Positions 32,438 through 40,872 of a stretch of DNA of 64,000 nt are shown here, in pieces. Origin of the DNA: Gemmataceae bacterium (lineage in GTDB: Bacteria; Planctomycetota; Planctomycetia; Gemmatales; Gemmataceae); assembly GCA_901538445.1 (NCBI GenBank), contig LR594584.1, positions 1,086,655 through 1,150,654 on the forward strand. Reading direction: 5' to 3'. A program made the position numbers and the translations under genes. The notes below the pieces were generated by a model. It was not told where the DNA came from, ran no database searches, and saw nothing but the letters and a program-made list of their open reading frames with translations. How positions within the stretch are numbered: the first letter of the stretch is position 1; each line of letters opens with the position of its first letter.

Positions 32438-34525
32438 ATGACAACCGTCCGACTCACGTGCTCGTGCGGCAGGAGCTGGGACCACCCGGGGGGTGCGCCC
32501 GTGCCCGCCGACGTGCGCGCGATCTGCCCGGTGTGCTCGCTCCCGACGCCGGCCCCGTTCGACCCGCTGTCGCTCTTCGGCGGGTCGTCGGGCGCGTCGA
32601 AGTTCTCGCCCCTGCCGGCCCCGCCGCCGGTCCCCGTCCCCCGCCCCCACTCCGGATCCGGAACCTACGTGCAACTCCCCGAGGAGGCCGCGCAGTCGGC
32701 GGCCGAGTCCGTGTCCGCCGCGCCCGGGAAGACGGTCGCCGGGTTCGAGATCCTGGAGGAGCTGAACCGCGGCGGCATGGGCGTGATCTACAAGGCCCGG
32801 CAGGTCGCGATGAACCGGATCGTCGCCCTCAAGGCGATCATCCCGGCGAAGCTGGAGCGGCCCGGGGTCCGCGAGCGGTTCATGGCCGAGGTCAAGGCGT
32901 CGGCCCTGCTGAACCACCCGAACATCGTCATGGTGTACCACACCGACCTGGACGGGCCGTTCCCGTACCTGGCGATGGAGTACGTCCCGGGGGTCGACCT
33001 GCTGCGGCTCGTGCGGGGCAGCGGGCCGCTCCCGGTCACCGACGCGGTGTACTACATCCGCCAGGCCGCCGACGGGCTCCAGCACGCCCACGAGCAGGGG
33101 ATCGTCCACCGCGACATCAAGCCCTCGAACCTCATGGTGTCCCCCGGCCCGATCGGGTCCGACGCGATCAAGGGCGGCCGGCTCCCCAGGGTCAAGATCC
33201 TCGACATGGGCCTGGCCCGCGTCGTCACCCCCGACGGGCAGGACTCGGACACCGGGCTGACGCAGGTGGGGATGTTCCTCGGCACCCCGGACTACGTGTC
33301 CCCGGAGCAGGCCGAGAACTCCCGGAACGCCGACGGCCGGAGCGACCTGTTCAGCCTCGGCGGCGCGCTGTACTTCCTGCTCACCGGCGAGGTCCCGTTC
33401 CCCGGCAAGACGCTCGTCGAGAAGCTCCGCAAGGCGCTCACCGAGCCGCCGCCGTCGCCCCTCGCCAGGCGCAAGGACGTGCCCCCGCTGCTGGACTCGG
33501 TCGTCCGCAAGATGCTCGCGTGCGACCCCGAGGACCGGTACCAGCACGCGGCCGACGTGGTGACGGCCCTCGACCGCATCCTCCGCGGCGAGGGCGGCCC
33601 GGTGTCGTCGGCCCCTCCCGTCATGGCCGAGCCCGAGGCGGCCGGCCCGCTCGCCCAGGTGAAGGCCCACGACGGCGGCATCCGCGGCCTCGCCGTCACC
33701 GACGACGGCGCGCTCCTGGTCACCGCCGGCGAGGACAGCCGGGTGCGGCTCTGGCAGCCCGCCAAGCTCCAGGAGGCCCGCACGTTCCTCGGCGACTTCG
33801 GCACCGTCGATGGGATGGTGCTCTCGCCCAACGGCAAGCGGTTCGCGACGTGCGCCACCCGGCTCACGACCTCCGAGATGGGCGTGCAGCTCTGGGATTT
33901 AACGACCGGGGCGGAGCAGCGGCGGCTCCGCGGGCCGGCCGCCAACGTGCGGTGCGTCGCCATCTCGCAGGACAGCAAGGCGATCGCCGCCGGGGCCGAC
34001 GACAGCATGGTGTGGCTGTGGGTCGCCGACGCGAGCGGCCCGCGGACGTTCTGCATGAAGGGCCACTCCGGGCCGGTCACCGCCCTGTGGTTCGTCGCCC
34101 CCGAGTCGCTCCTCTCGGCCGGCATGGACGGCACCGTGCGACAGTGGGACCTCCGGTCCGGCAAGACCAAGGGGACGCTCCCGGCCGGCGTCGGGCCGAT
34201 CAGCGGCCTGGCGTTCGGCGGCAAGCGGGTCGCGGTCGCCGGCGAGGCGCTCGCCGTGCGGCAGCCGACCGGCACGTTCGTGAAGTTCACCGGCCACTCG
34301 GGGAACGTCCTGTGCGTCGCGTTCTCGCCCGACGGCCGGCTCCTGGCGAGCGGCGGGGCCGACAAGACCGTGCGGGTGTGGAGTACCGAGGACGGCGAGG
34401 AGGTGATTGTGTACACGGCGCACACCGCCCCCGTGCGGTCACTCGCGTTCGCGCCGGACGGCCGCTCGTTCTACTCCGGCGGCGGCGACGGCACGCTGAT
34501 CCGCTGGGCCGCGCCGGTCATCTGA
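32438..34525 (+). CDS. Serine/threonine protein kinase with C-terminal WD40 propeller
   Basis: 695 residues from the ATG at 32438. Two short cysteine motifs open the protein (CSCGRSW and CPVCS), probably a small zinc site. The kinase domain runs from about 105 to 385: the glycine loop NRGGMGVIYKARQ, VALKAI with the ATP lysine, HRDIKPSNLMV catalytic loop, DMGLAR in the DFG position (Phe replaced by Met) and GTPDYVSPEQ. From about 405 there are seven WD40 repeats (VAFSPDGRLLASGGADKTVRVW). No transmembrane helix was seen, so it is cytosolic. Its stop codon TGA at 34523 begins a palindromic element arm. Confidence 0.93.
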   Translation: MTTVRLTCSCGRSWDHPGGAPVPADVRAICPVCSLPTPAPFDPLSLFGGSSGASKFSPLPAPPPVPVPRPHSGSGTYVQLPEEAAQSAAESVSAAPGKTVAGFEILEELNRGGMGVIYKARQVAMNRIVALKAIIPAKLERPGVRERFMAEVKASALLNHPNIVMVYHTDLDGPFPYLAMEYVPGVDLLRLVRGSGPLPVTDAVYYIRQAADGLQHAHEQGIVHRDIKPSNLMVSPGPIGSDAIKGGRLPRVKILDMGLARVVTPDGQDSDTGLTQVGMFLGTPDYVSPEQAENSRNADGRSDLFSLGGALYFLLTGEVPFPGKTLVEKLRKALTEPPPSPLARRKDVPPLLDSVVRKMLACDPEDRYQHAADVVTALDRILRGEGGPVSSAPPVMAEPEAAGPLAQVKAHDGGIRGLAVTDDGALLVTAGEDSRVRLWQPAKLQEARTFLGDFGTVDGMVLSPNGKRFATCATRLTTSEMGVQLWDLTTGAEQRRLRGPAANVRCVAISQDSKAIAAGADDSMVWLWVADASGPRTFCMKGHSGPVTALWFVAPESLLSAGMDGTVRQWDLRSGKTKGTLPAGVGPISGLAFGGKRVAVAGEALAVRQPTGTFVKFTGHSGNVLCVAFSPDGRLLASGGADKTVRVWSTEDGEEVIVYTAHTAPVRSLAFAPDGRSFYSGGGDGTLIRWAAPVI

Positions 34526-34702
34526 TGCCACGTCCGGTTGATCCTTACCAGGAATGGCCTCTTGTCTTGCCCTCTCCCCTTGCGGGAGAGGGTGGCCGCG
34601 CTTCGCGGCCGGGTGAGGGGTGACGCCTTCACACCTCAGAAGGTTCGACCCCTCACCCGCCGCTCGAAGACTCGCGGCACCCTCTCCCGCAAGGGGAGAG
34701 GG
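34523..34702. repeat. Palindromic element, copy B
   Basis: An outer arm related to TGATACCGNNTC begins on the kinase stop codon. The core at 34570-34702 has CCCTCTCCCCTTGCGGGAG ends, an inner GGCCGCGCTTCGCGGCC hairpin and GGGTGAGGGG / CCCCTCACCC. It fills more than half of the 314-bp gap before the hydrolase gene; the remainder shows nothing else. Confidence 0.88.
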
Positions 34703-34839
34703 ACACGCGGGCACCGCCGGAACGCATCCGCCGGAATTGAGCGCATCGCTCCCCACGCATTTCCAGGTCCGGGCGGTCACGCCGGCCGCCCGTTCGGATA
34801 CCATCTCCGGTGCCGCCCTTCCCGCCCCGGAGACCCGCA

Positions 34840-36030
34840 ATGCCCCTCGCCCGCGTCGGTCCGCTCGTCGTCCTCGTTCTCCTCTCCTCAGCCCCAGCGT
34901 TCGCACAGGCTCCGGCGACCGGCCCGTGGGACGTGAAGGCGCTCCGGGCCGCGGAGGTGAAGCCCGAGTGGGGCAAGGACGTCGGCAAGGCCCGCGAGGT
35001 GTACTACCCCGGCGAGCCGTACCAGGGGAAGTCGACGCGGGTGTTCGCGTACTACGCGAAGCCGGCGCAGGGCGACGGCCCGTTCCCCGCGGTGGTGCTC
35101 GTCCACGGCGGCGGGGGGAAGGCGTTCCGCGAGTGGGCCGAGCACTGGGCGGCCCGCGGGTACTGCGCGCTGGCGATGGACCTCGCCGGGAACGGCCCCG
35201 CCGGCCGCCTCGCCGACGGCGGCCCGGACCAGTCCGACGAGACCAAGTTCCGCGCCTTCGACGACAAGACCGTGCGGGACATGTGGACGTACCACGCGGT
35301 CGCCGCCGTGGTCCGCGGGCACAACCTGCTGCGGTCGCTCCCCGAGGTGGACAGGGACCGCGTCGCGGTCACCGGCATCAGTTGGGGCGGCTACCTGACG
35401 TACATCGTCGCCGGGCTCGACGACCGGTTCAAGGCCGCGGTGCCGGTCTACGGGTGCGGGTTCCTGCACGAGAACAGCTACTGGACCCCGGACCGCTTCA
35501 CGAAGGTCGAACCCGAGCGCCGCAAGCGGTGGACCGAAGCGTTCGACCCCTCGGTGTACCTGCCGAACGTGAAGTGCCCGGTCCTGTTCCTGAACGGCAC
35601 GAACGACTTCGCGTACCCACTCGACAGCTACCAGAAGTCGTACCAGCTCGGGACGGCCCCGCGGACCGTCTCGGTGCGGGTCCGGCTCCCGCACGGGCAC
35701 ATCTGGAGCTTCGGCGAGGTCGATGCGTTCATCGACTCGGTGGTGAAGAAGGGCGACCCGCTCCCCGAGGTCGGAGAGATGGCCCGCGACGGCGACGCCG
35801 TTACGGCCCCCGTGACGAGCAAGACGAAGTTGAAGACTGCGAGTTTGCACTACGCGGTCGCGGAGGGCGCGTGGCAGAAGCGCGTGTGGAAGACGCTGCC
35901 CGCCGAGCTCAAGGACGGGAAGGCGACCGCGAAGCTGCCCGACGACCGCCCGCTGGTGTACTACCTCGCCGTCACCGACGAGCGCGGCCTGGAGGTGTCC
36001 GCCCCGCACGCCGTGCTGCACGCGAAGTGA
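34840..36030 (+). CDS. Exported alpha/beta hydrolase (dienelactone hydrolase/acetyl esterase-like)
   Basis: 396 residues; GGAG lies 7 bases upstream of the ATG at 34840. The signal peptide is PLVVLVLLSSAPAFAQA. The oxyanion loop is LVHGGGGKAF, the nucleophile elbow GISWGGY (Ser about 182), the acid probably NGTNDFAYP, and the histidine LPHGHIWSF. The C-terminal 90 residues (after HIWSF) resemble a beta-rich accessory region. The substrate is probably an ester in the envelope or outside; the sequence does not say which. Confidence 0.85.
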   Translation: MPLARVGPLVVLVLLSSAPAFAQAPATGPWDVKALRAAEVKPEWGKDVGKAREVYYPGEPYQGKSTRVFAYYAKPAQGDGPFPAVVLVHGGGGKAFREWAEHWAARGYCALAMDLAGNGPAGRLADGGPDQSDETKFRAFDDKTVRDMWTYHAVAAVVRGHNLLRSLPEVDRDRVAVTGISWGGYLTYIVAGLDDRFKAAVPVYGCGFLHENSYWTPDRFTKVEPERRKRWTEAFDPSVYLPNVKCPVLFLNGTNDFAYPLDSYQKSYQLGTAPRTVSVRVRLPHGHIWSFGEVDAFIDSVVKKGDPLPEVGEMARDGDAVTAPVTSKTKLKTASLHYAVAEGAWQKRVWKTLPAELKDGKATAKLPDDRPLVYYLAVTDERGLEVSAPHAVLHAK

Positions 36031-36046
36031 GCACGACCGGACGAAA

Positions 36047-36144
36047 GTAGGTCACTCGCTCCGCGAGTGACACCAGCCGCGTGGCGCGGCGCACCGGGGA
36101 ACCACCACCGCGCCGGGGTGCGACTCGCGGAGCGAGTCGCCTAC
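36047..36144. repeat. Inverted repeat between convergent genes
   Basis: GTAGGTCACTCGCTCCGCGAG is roughly mirrored by CTCGCGGAGCGAGTCGCCTAC over about 98 bases, with a GC-rich centre. It lies in the 168-bp gap between the hydrolase and dnaB and may act as a terminator. Confidence 0.8.
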
Positions 36145-36198
36145 CATGACCCGATCCCTCGCGCTGGGCTCGCCGCACCCTCCGGCCTGAGCCCCGTC

Positions 36199-37587
36199 TC
36201 ACAGCCCGCCGTGGCCGGCGTCGGCGATGTAGTTCTCGTACCGGTTGTACGCCTTCCGCCACGTCAGCGTGATCTCGCCCGTGGGGCCGTTGCGCTGCTT
36301 GGCGATGATGACCTCGAGGATGTTGTCCTCGGTCGTCCCGTCGAACTTGCCGGGGCGGTGGAGCATCATACAGGTGTCGGCGTCCTGCTCGATCGAACCG
36401 GACTCGCGGAGGTCGGAGAGCCGCGGCTTGTGGTCCTGACGGTCCTCGGACGCCCGGTTCACCTGGGCCAGCGCGATCACCGGGATGTTCAGCTCGCGGG
36501 CGAGGAACTTGAGCCGCCGGCTGATCTGGGCGACCTGCTCTTGCCGCGGGTCGCGGCGGCTCTCGGGCTCGATGAGCTGCAGATAGTCGATCACCACCAA
36601 CTGCAGCCCGCCCTCCTTCTCGTGCTTCTTGTCGATGCGGCGGGCGGTCGCCCCGATCTGGATCATGGTCCGGCTCGGGGTGTCGTCGATGTACAGCCGC
36701 GCCCGGCGGAGCGCGTCGCCGGCCTCCATGAGCTTCGTGATGTCGTCCGAGTTCAGGTGCCCCTTGCGGACCTTGTGGCTGTCCACCCGCGACTGGCAGG
36801 TGAGCAACCGCTCGGCGAGTTCGATCCGGGCCATTTCGAGGCTGAAGAACAGGATCACCGGCGGCGGCGGGGCGTTCGGGTCGTTCGGGTCGTGGGCGGT
36901 GAGGATGTTCCGCACCAGGTTGAGCGCGTACGCCGTTTTGCCGACCGACGGCCGCGCGGCGATGATGACGAGTTCCGACTTGTGGAGCCCGGCGGTGATG
37001 TTGTCGAGGTCCACGTACCCGGTCGGCATCCCGCTCATCGACAGGTCGGTGCCGCCGATGCGGGCGTCGAGCCGCTGGAGCGCCTCGTTGAGCGTGTCCT
37101 TCAGGGAGTACGTTTCGCCGACCATGCCGGCCTTGGCGATGTCCATGATCTTCCGCTCGGCCTGCGCGACGAGTTCGTCGGCCGACTGCGTGCGGTCGAA
37201 GGAGTCGCGGAGGATCTCGTTGCCGGCGTGGATCAGGCTGCGGACCATCGCCGTGTCGCGGACGATCTTCGCGTGGTACTCGGCGTTCGCCCCGGTCGGC
37301 ACCGCGTCCCACAGGTCGGCCAGGTACGCGTTGCCGCCGACGTCCTCGAGCTGCTTGTTCTTCTTGAGCCGCTCGTAGATCATCACGAGGTCGAACGGCT
37401 GGTTCTCGTTCGACAGGTCGGTGATCGCCTGGTAGATCTTCTGGTGCGCGTCGAAGTAGAAGTTGTCGGCCTTGATGGTCTGCTGGACCGTCGGGAGCAC
37501 GTCCGGGTCGCGGAGGATGCCCCCGATGACGCCCCGCTCGGCGTCGCGGTTGTGGGGCGGCAGGCGGTCGGTCATCGGGTCGGACAT
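36199..37587 (-). CDS. dnaB: Replicative DNA helicase DnaB
   Basis: 462 residues from the ATG at 37587 (a second ATG follows at codon 5). The N-terminal helical domain is about 10-115 (PPHNRDAERGVIGGIL, a standard DnaB opening). RecA-type motifs: Walker A AARPSVGKTAYALN (about 210), Walker B VVIDYLQLIE and the DnaB H4 region (LIALAQVNR-like, read here as VIALAQVNRASEDR). It unwinds DNA at the replication fork. Its length is typical and no intein is present. Confidence 0.96.
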   Translation of the reverse strand: MSDPMTDRLPPHNRDAERGVIGGILRDPDVLPTVQQTIKADNFYFDAHQKIYQAITDLSNENQPFDLVMIYERLKKNKQLEDVGGNAYLADLWDAVPTGANAEYHAKIVRDTAMVRSLIHAGNEILRDSFDRTQSADELVAQAERKIMDIAKAGMVGETYSLKDTLNEALQRLDARIGGTDLSMSGMPTGYVDLDNITAGLHKSELVIIAARPSVGKTAYALNLVRNILTAHDPNDPNAPPPPVILFFSLEMARIELAERLLTCQSRVDSHKVRKGHLNSDDITKLMEAGDALRRARLYIDDTPSRTMIQIGATARRIDKKHEKEGGLQLVVIDYLQLIEPESRRDPRQEQVAQISRRLKFLARELNIPVIALAQVNRASEDRQDHKPRLSDLRESGSIEQDADTCMMLHRPGKFDGTTEDNILEVIIAKQRNGPTGEITLTWRKAYNRYENYIADAGHGGL

Positions 37588-37745
37588 GGTCGGCGTCCTA
37601 CGGGTCGGTGGGCAGCGGCCGGCGATCTGACTGTCCGTACACCAGCCCCGGCTCCCGGATTGATACCCGGCGGCCGGGGGAAAAATCAAGCCCGCCGGTG
37701 GGGACGGCGGGCGGGACAAGGTGCGTCGGGTCCGGTCGGGGAGCG

Positions 37746-38222
37746 TCACGCGGCCGGTTGGGCCGCCCCCATCACCTGGTCGAACCGCTTCATCATTTCG
37801 GCGGGTGCGACGTCCTCGACGTGCGTGGCGAGGGTCCACTGGTGCCCGAAGGGGTCGGTGACGGTGCCGCTCCGGTCGCCGTAGAACTGGTCAGCAACCG
37901 GCCGCACGACCTTCGCCCCGGCGGCCACCGCGGCGGCGAACCGGGCGTCCACGTCCTGGAAGTACAGGCACATGCCGACCGGGGAGCCGCCGAGCGATTG
38001 CGGGCTCCGGGTGCCCCAGGCCGGGTTCTCCTCGCTCAGCATGATGATGCTGTCGCCGATCTTGACCTCGGCGTGCGCGATGGTGCCGTCCGGGCCGGTC
38101 ATCCGCATCACCTCGGTCGCGTCGAAGACCGCCCGGTAGAAGTCGATCGCGGCCGTCGCGTTCTTGATGATGAGGTACGGCGTGAGGGTGTGGTACGACG
38201 CGGGTTGGTGGCTGACGCTCAT
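37746..38222 (-). CDS. VOC-superfamily (PhnB/glyoxalase-like) protein
   Basis: 158 residues from the ATG at 38222. The paired beta-alpha-beta-beta-beta modules of the VOC fold are visible: TPYLIIKNATAAIDFYRAVF at the start and FGHQWTLATHVEDV near the end. It resembles PhnB-type proteins (VRRPV-like segment VVRPVADQFYGDRSGTV). These are mostly uncharacterised. It stands alone downstream of a long repeat-filled gap. Confidence 0.88.
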   Translation of the reverse strand: MSVSHQPASYHTLTPYLIIKNATAAIDFYRAVFDATEVMRMTGPDGTIAHAEVKIGDSIIMLSEENPAWGTRSPQSLGGSPVGMCLYFQDVDARFAAAVAAGAKVVRPVADQFYGDRSGTVTDPFGHQWTLATHVEDVAPAEMMKRFDQVMGAAQPAA

Positions 38223-38747
38223 TTCGGGCTCCTGGCACGCGGTTACGGGCGACCACTCTGGACGCCCGTACCTATCGGCACTCGACTTTGATCGAATGTA
38301 TACTAATCCCCACGAATGGAAACAATCCCACCTGGGATACGCGTCCCAGGAATGAACTGCCTGGCGAGCCGCGACCGCTCCCGGCGGGTGGTTCCCAGGG
38401 TGCAGATCATTCGTGTGCGTGTGATTGCTTCTGGCCGAAACGGGGGGACCCCTCTCCAGAACCATCTCACTTGTCTGGAAGAATGACCGTAAGACAAATT
38501 CCAAGACACGATTTTGGTGGTGGTTACGGCCGTGTCAGGCGTGACGAGAGCTAAAGAGAGATCAGAGAAATACTGCCTAGCATGAATTCCGATTGTATTT
38601 CCTGTCGGCGTTGAGCAAAATTACACTCTGGGCGGATGGTTCTGGTGCTTCTGGGGTATTGTCGGCCTCTCTTTGCGGAAGAAGTGGCCGCGCTTCGGGC
38701 CCAGGTGATCCGCATCACAGGGAATCGCTGCCGTCTGTTGAGTGTGG

Positions 38748-38795
38748 TGGCACAGGCCTCGGGCCTGTGGAGGCGATCACAGGCCCGTGCCACCG
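38748..38795. repeat. Small inverted repeat (GGTGGCACAGGCCTCGG)
   Basis: GGTGGCACAGGCC and GGCCTGTG are mirrored by CACAGGCCCGTGCCACC across about 15 bases. It lies at the left edge of the repeat island. Confidence 0.7.
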
Positions 38796-38811
38796 CACCC
38801 GGCGAGTCGTA

Positions 38812-38984
38812 CCGAATCCTGGTGATGGCTACCCGTCGCGTCTGTTCCCCTCTCCTCTTGCGGGAGAGGGGAACAGACGCGAGTCCGCGAGCGGCGGGTG
38901 AGGGGTGAGCGCGTCCGAGGTGTGGGGGCGTCACCCCTCACCCGGCTCGCAAAGCCTCGCCACCCTCTCCCGCAAGGGGAGAGG
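38812..38984. repeat. Palindromic element, copy C1
   Basis: Outer arm TACCGAATCCTGGTGATGG, then core 38847-38984 with CCCCTCTCCTCTTGCGGGAG, GGGTGAGGGG / CCCCTCACCC and CCCGCAAGGGGAGAGGG. The outer arm is close to those at 3805 and 62735. Confidence 0.88.
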
Positions 38985-39007
38985 GACAGAACCACGGCTC
39001 TGGGCGT

Positions 39008-39345
39008 GTGCCCTCTCCCCTTGCGGGAGGGTGCCGCGAGTCCGCGAGCGGCGGGTGAGGGGGCGTCACCCACAGCGCTCAAGTTAAGGCCGACCAGCTA
39101 CATCCTGGGACCGCGGGCGTCCCGCCCGCTGCTTGGGAGCGCCACAGAGCGGGCGGGACTCCCGCGGTCCCAGGGGTGCCCCCGGTCTTATCTTGAGCGC
39201 TCTGGGGGCATCACCTGTTGGTGTCTCGCCGCGGCCCCCTCACCCGGCCGCGAAGCGCGGCCACCCTCTCCCGCAAGGGGGGAGGGCACCAAACCCAGGC
39301 CCGACGGATACGGATCACCGCGATTGGGTCTCAGTCCCGGGACGC
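39008..39345. repeat. Palindromic element, copy C2, with a nested second repeat
   Basis: The left half (39009-39070) and right half (39232-39290) of the element are separated by about 160 bases. The insert is bounded by CAGCGCTCAAG and CTTGAGCGCTCTG and contains a further palindrome built on CTGGGACCGCGGG at 39107-39174. The right outer arm (39300-39345) matches the GGTGATCCGTATC consensus in reverse. Confidence 0.8.
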
Positions 39346-39354
39346 GGATGAAAC

Positions 39355-39381
39355 GAAAAACCCCCGGCACGCCGGGGGTTG
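39355..39381 (-). terminator. Intrinsic terminator of the rplI transcript
   Basis: On the minus strand AACCCCCGGCGTGCCGGGGG is followed by TTTTTCG, directly downstream of the rplI stop codon. Confidence 0.9.
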
Positions 39382-39408
39382 GGTGCGTCGCGTGCCCGCC
39401 CGAAGGGG

Positions 39409-39990
39409 TCACTTCTTGCCGGGGGCCAGCGCGACGACGAGCACCTGGATCTTGGTCTCGATCCCGTACCCGAGGCTCAGCGGCACCTCGGTGAGGGTGT
39501 TCGCTTCCTTGATCGGGTGCTCGAGCTTGACCATGTCGCCCTCGACCAGCAGGTTCTTGCCCTTGAGGGTCTTGCTGATCTCGATCGGCCCGATGCTGCC
39601 GTAGAGGTGCCCCTCTTCGGTGGCGTTGGCCTCGATGGTGACGGCCGGGAGCCGCGAGAGCTGCTCGGCGAGCACCTTGAGGTCCGCGACGCGGGCCTCG
39701 CGGGCCTTCTGGACCTTGATCTTGTACTGTTCGAGGGTCCGCAGGTTCTCGGCCGACGGCAGGACCGCGAGGCCGTAGGGGATGAGGTAGTTGCGGGCGT
39801 ACCCGGGCTTCACCTCGACGAGGTCGCCCTGCTTGCCGACGTGCAGCAGGTCGTTCACGAGGACGACCATGGTGCCGCCGTGCTTCCCCTTCTGGAGGTG
39901 GTGGGTGTGCTTCGGCTTCTTGGTCGGGAGCTTCTTGCCGGCCGGCTTGTCGGCCTTCGCCTCGGGCTTCTTGGTTGCAGTCTTGGCCAT
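39409..39990 (-). CDS. rplI: 50S ribosomal protein L9 with N-terminal extension
   Basis: 193 residues. The canonical L9 begins at residue 40 (MVVLVNDLLHVGKQGDLVEVKPGYARNYL with the 23S-binding N-domain) and continues through the long connecting helix to the C-domain. Ahead of it is a 39-residue Lys/His-rich extension (KKPKHTHHLQKGKHGG). An internal start at Met40 would give the textbook protein, but no ribosome binding site favours it, and the extension has a non-random, basic composition. It is the last gene of the rplY-pth-rpsF-ssb-rplI series. Confidence 0.93.
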   Translation of the reverse strand: MAKTATKKPEAKADKPAGKKLPTKKPKHTHHLQKGKHGGTMVVLVNDLLHVGKQGDLVEVKPGYARNYLIPYGLAVLPSAENLRTLEQYKIKVQKAREARVADLKVLAEQLSRLPAVTIEANATEEGHLYGSIGPIEISKTLKGKNLLVEGDMVKLEHPIKEANTLTEVPLSLGYGIETKIQVLVVALAPGKK

Positions 39991-40086
39991 GGTTCGGGTC
40001 CCGTGATAAACGCTTGAGCCGGGCGGCCGGTGGGCCGCCCGGGGATTCTACAAACTCACGCGGAACGCGAACCGTCGGTCCCGCAC

Positions 40087-40656
40087 TCAGAAGGGGATCT
40101 CGGCGTCGCCGCCCGACCCGCCCCCGCTTCCGTACTCGTCGTCGTCGTCGCGCGGCGGGGGAGCGCTCTGCCGACCGCCGCCGGCCGGCTTCCCGCCGCC
40201 ACCGCCCCCGTAGGAGCGGCCGCCGCCGCCGCCACCGCCACTCATGCCGCCGCCCATACCACCGCCGCCGCCGCCCTCACCGCCGCCCTCGGACTTCCCG
40301 CCGATGAACTCGATCCCGTCGACGACGACCTTGTGCTTCGACCGCTTGCCGCCGCCGTTCTTGTCCTCCCACTGGTCGAGCTGGAGCCGGCCCTCGAGGT
40401 ACAGCGAGTCGCCCTTCTTCGCGTAGTTCGCGATGAGCGAGACGAGGTCCCGCTTGGTGTCCGGGCGGGCGAACGCCTCACAGTCGATGTACAGGGGGTT
40501 CGGGTCGTTCTCCCACTGGCCGGTCGCCGGGTTCTTCTTACTGCGCCCGACGGCGAACCGGAACTTCACCACCGTGCCGCCGCTCGGGAGGCTGCGGGGC
40601 GGCTCCGGGTTGTCCGTGAGCCGGCCGATGAGCATGACCTTGTTCAGTGTCGCCAT
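40087..40656 (-). CDS. ssb: Single-stranded DNA-binding protein SSB
   Basis: 189 residues. The OB fold occupies about residues 3-110 (NKVMLIGRLTDNPE, VVKFRFAVGRS, YLEGRLQLDQWEDKNG). A long Gly/Ser/Met-rich linker with many consecutive glycines follows, and the protein ends in DAEIPF, the acidic tip that recruits repair and replication partners. It lies between rpsF and rplI, the usual place. Confidence 0.96.
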   Translation of the reverse strand: MATLNKVMLIGRLTDNPEPPRSLPSGGTVVKFRFAVGRSKKNPATGQWENDPNPLYIDCEAFARPDTKRDLVSLIANYAKKGDSLYLEGRLQLDQWEDKNGGGKRSKHKVVVDGIEFIGGKSEGGGEGGGGGGMGGGMSGGGGGGGRSYGGGGGGKPAGGGRQSAPPPRDDDDEYGSGGGSGGDAEIPF

Positions 40657-40785
40657 TGGTGCGACCTCCTTCGGACCCGCCCCCCGTTGGGTGTTACGTT
40701 CAGGCTCGGGGTTGGGTGTTGAGGCGTAGTCCGGGGTGGAGGTTAAACCAACGTGCGGCCCTCGTGCAAGGTCGGTAGACTACTT

Positions 40786-40868
40786 GGGGATTGGAAGTGG
40801 GGGATCGGAGATTGGGAAGACAAGGTTCCCGTTCTTGCCAAACTCCGATCCCCCACTTCCACTTTCCA
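40786..40868. repeat. Inverted repeat between rpsF and ssb
   Basis: GGGGATTGGAAGTGGGGGATCGGA is mirrored by TCCGATCCCCCACTTCCACTT at the far end, with CTTCC/GGAAG inside. It is related to the tRNA spacer hairpin at 20897. Confidence 0.8.
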
Positions 40869-40872
40869 AACA

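Larger units (their letters stand above)
38223..39408. other. 1.2-kb gene-free region with a repeat island
   Basis: The left part (about 38270-38640) is the most AT-rich stretch of this segment and contains no convincing gene; it may be gene debris or a promoter region for the VOC gene. The right part (38740-39345) is a mosaic of inverted repeats, described separately. No tRNA or conserved RNA was recognised. Confidence 0.6.

Noticed and set aside
38812-39345. Possible CRISPR array
   Set aside because: Repeats are palindromic, unequal in spacing and interrupted; no cas gene or uniform spacers were found.
39409-39990. Starting L9 at Met40
   Set aside because: It would give the textbook length, but no ribosome binding site supports it, and the upstream 39 codons look conserved in type (basic, His-rich). 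Left open as an alternative.
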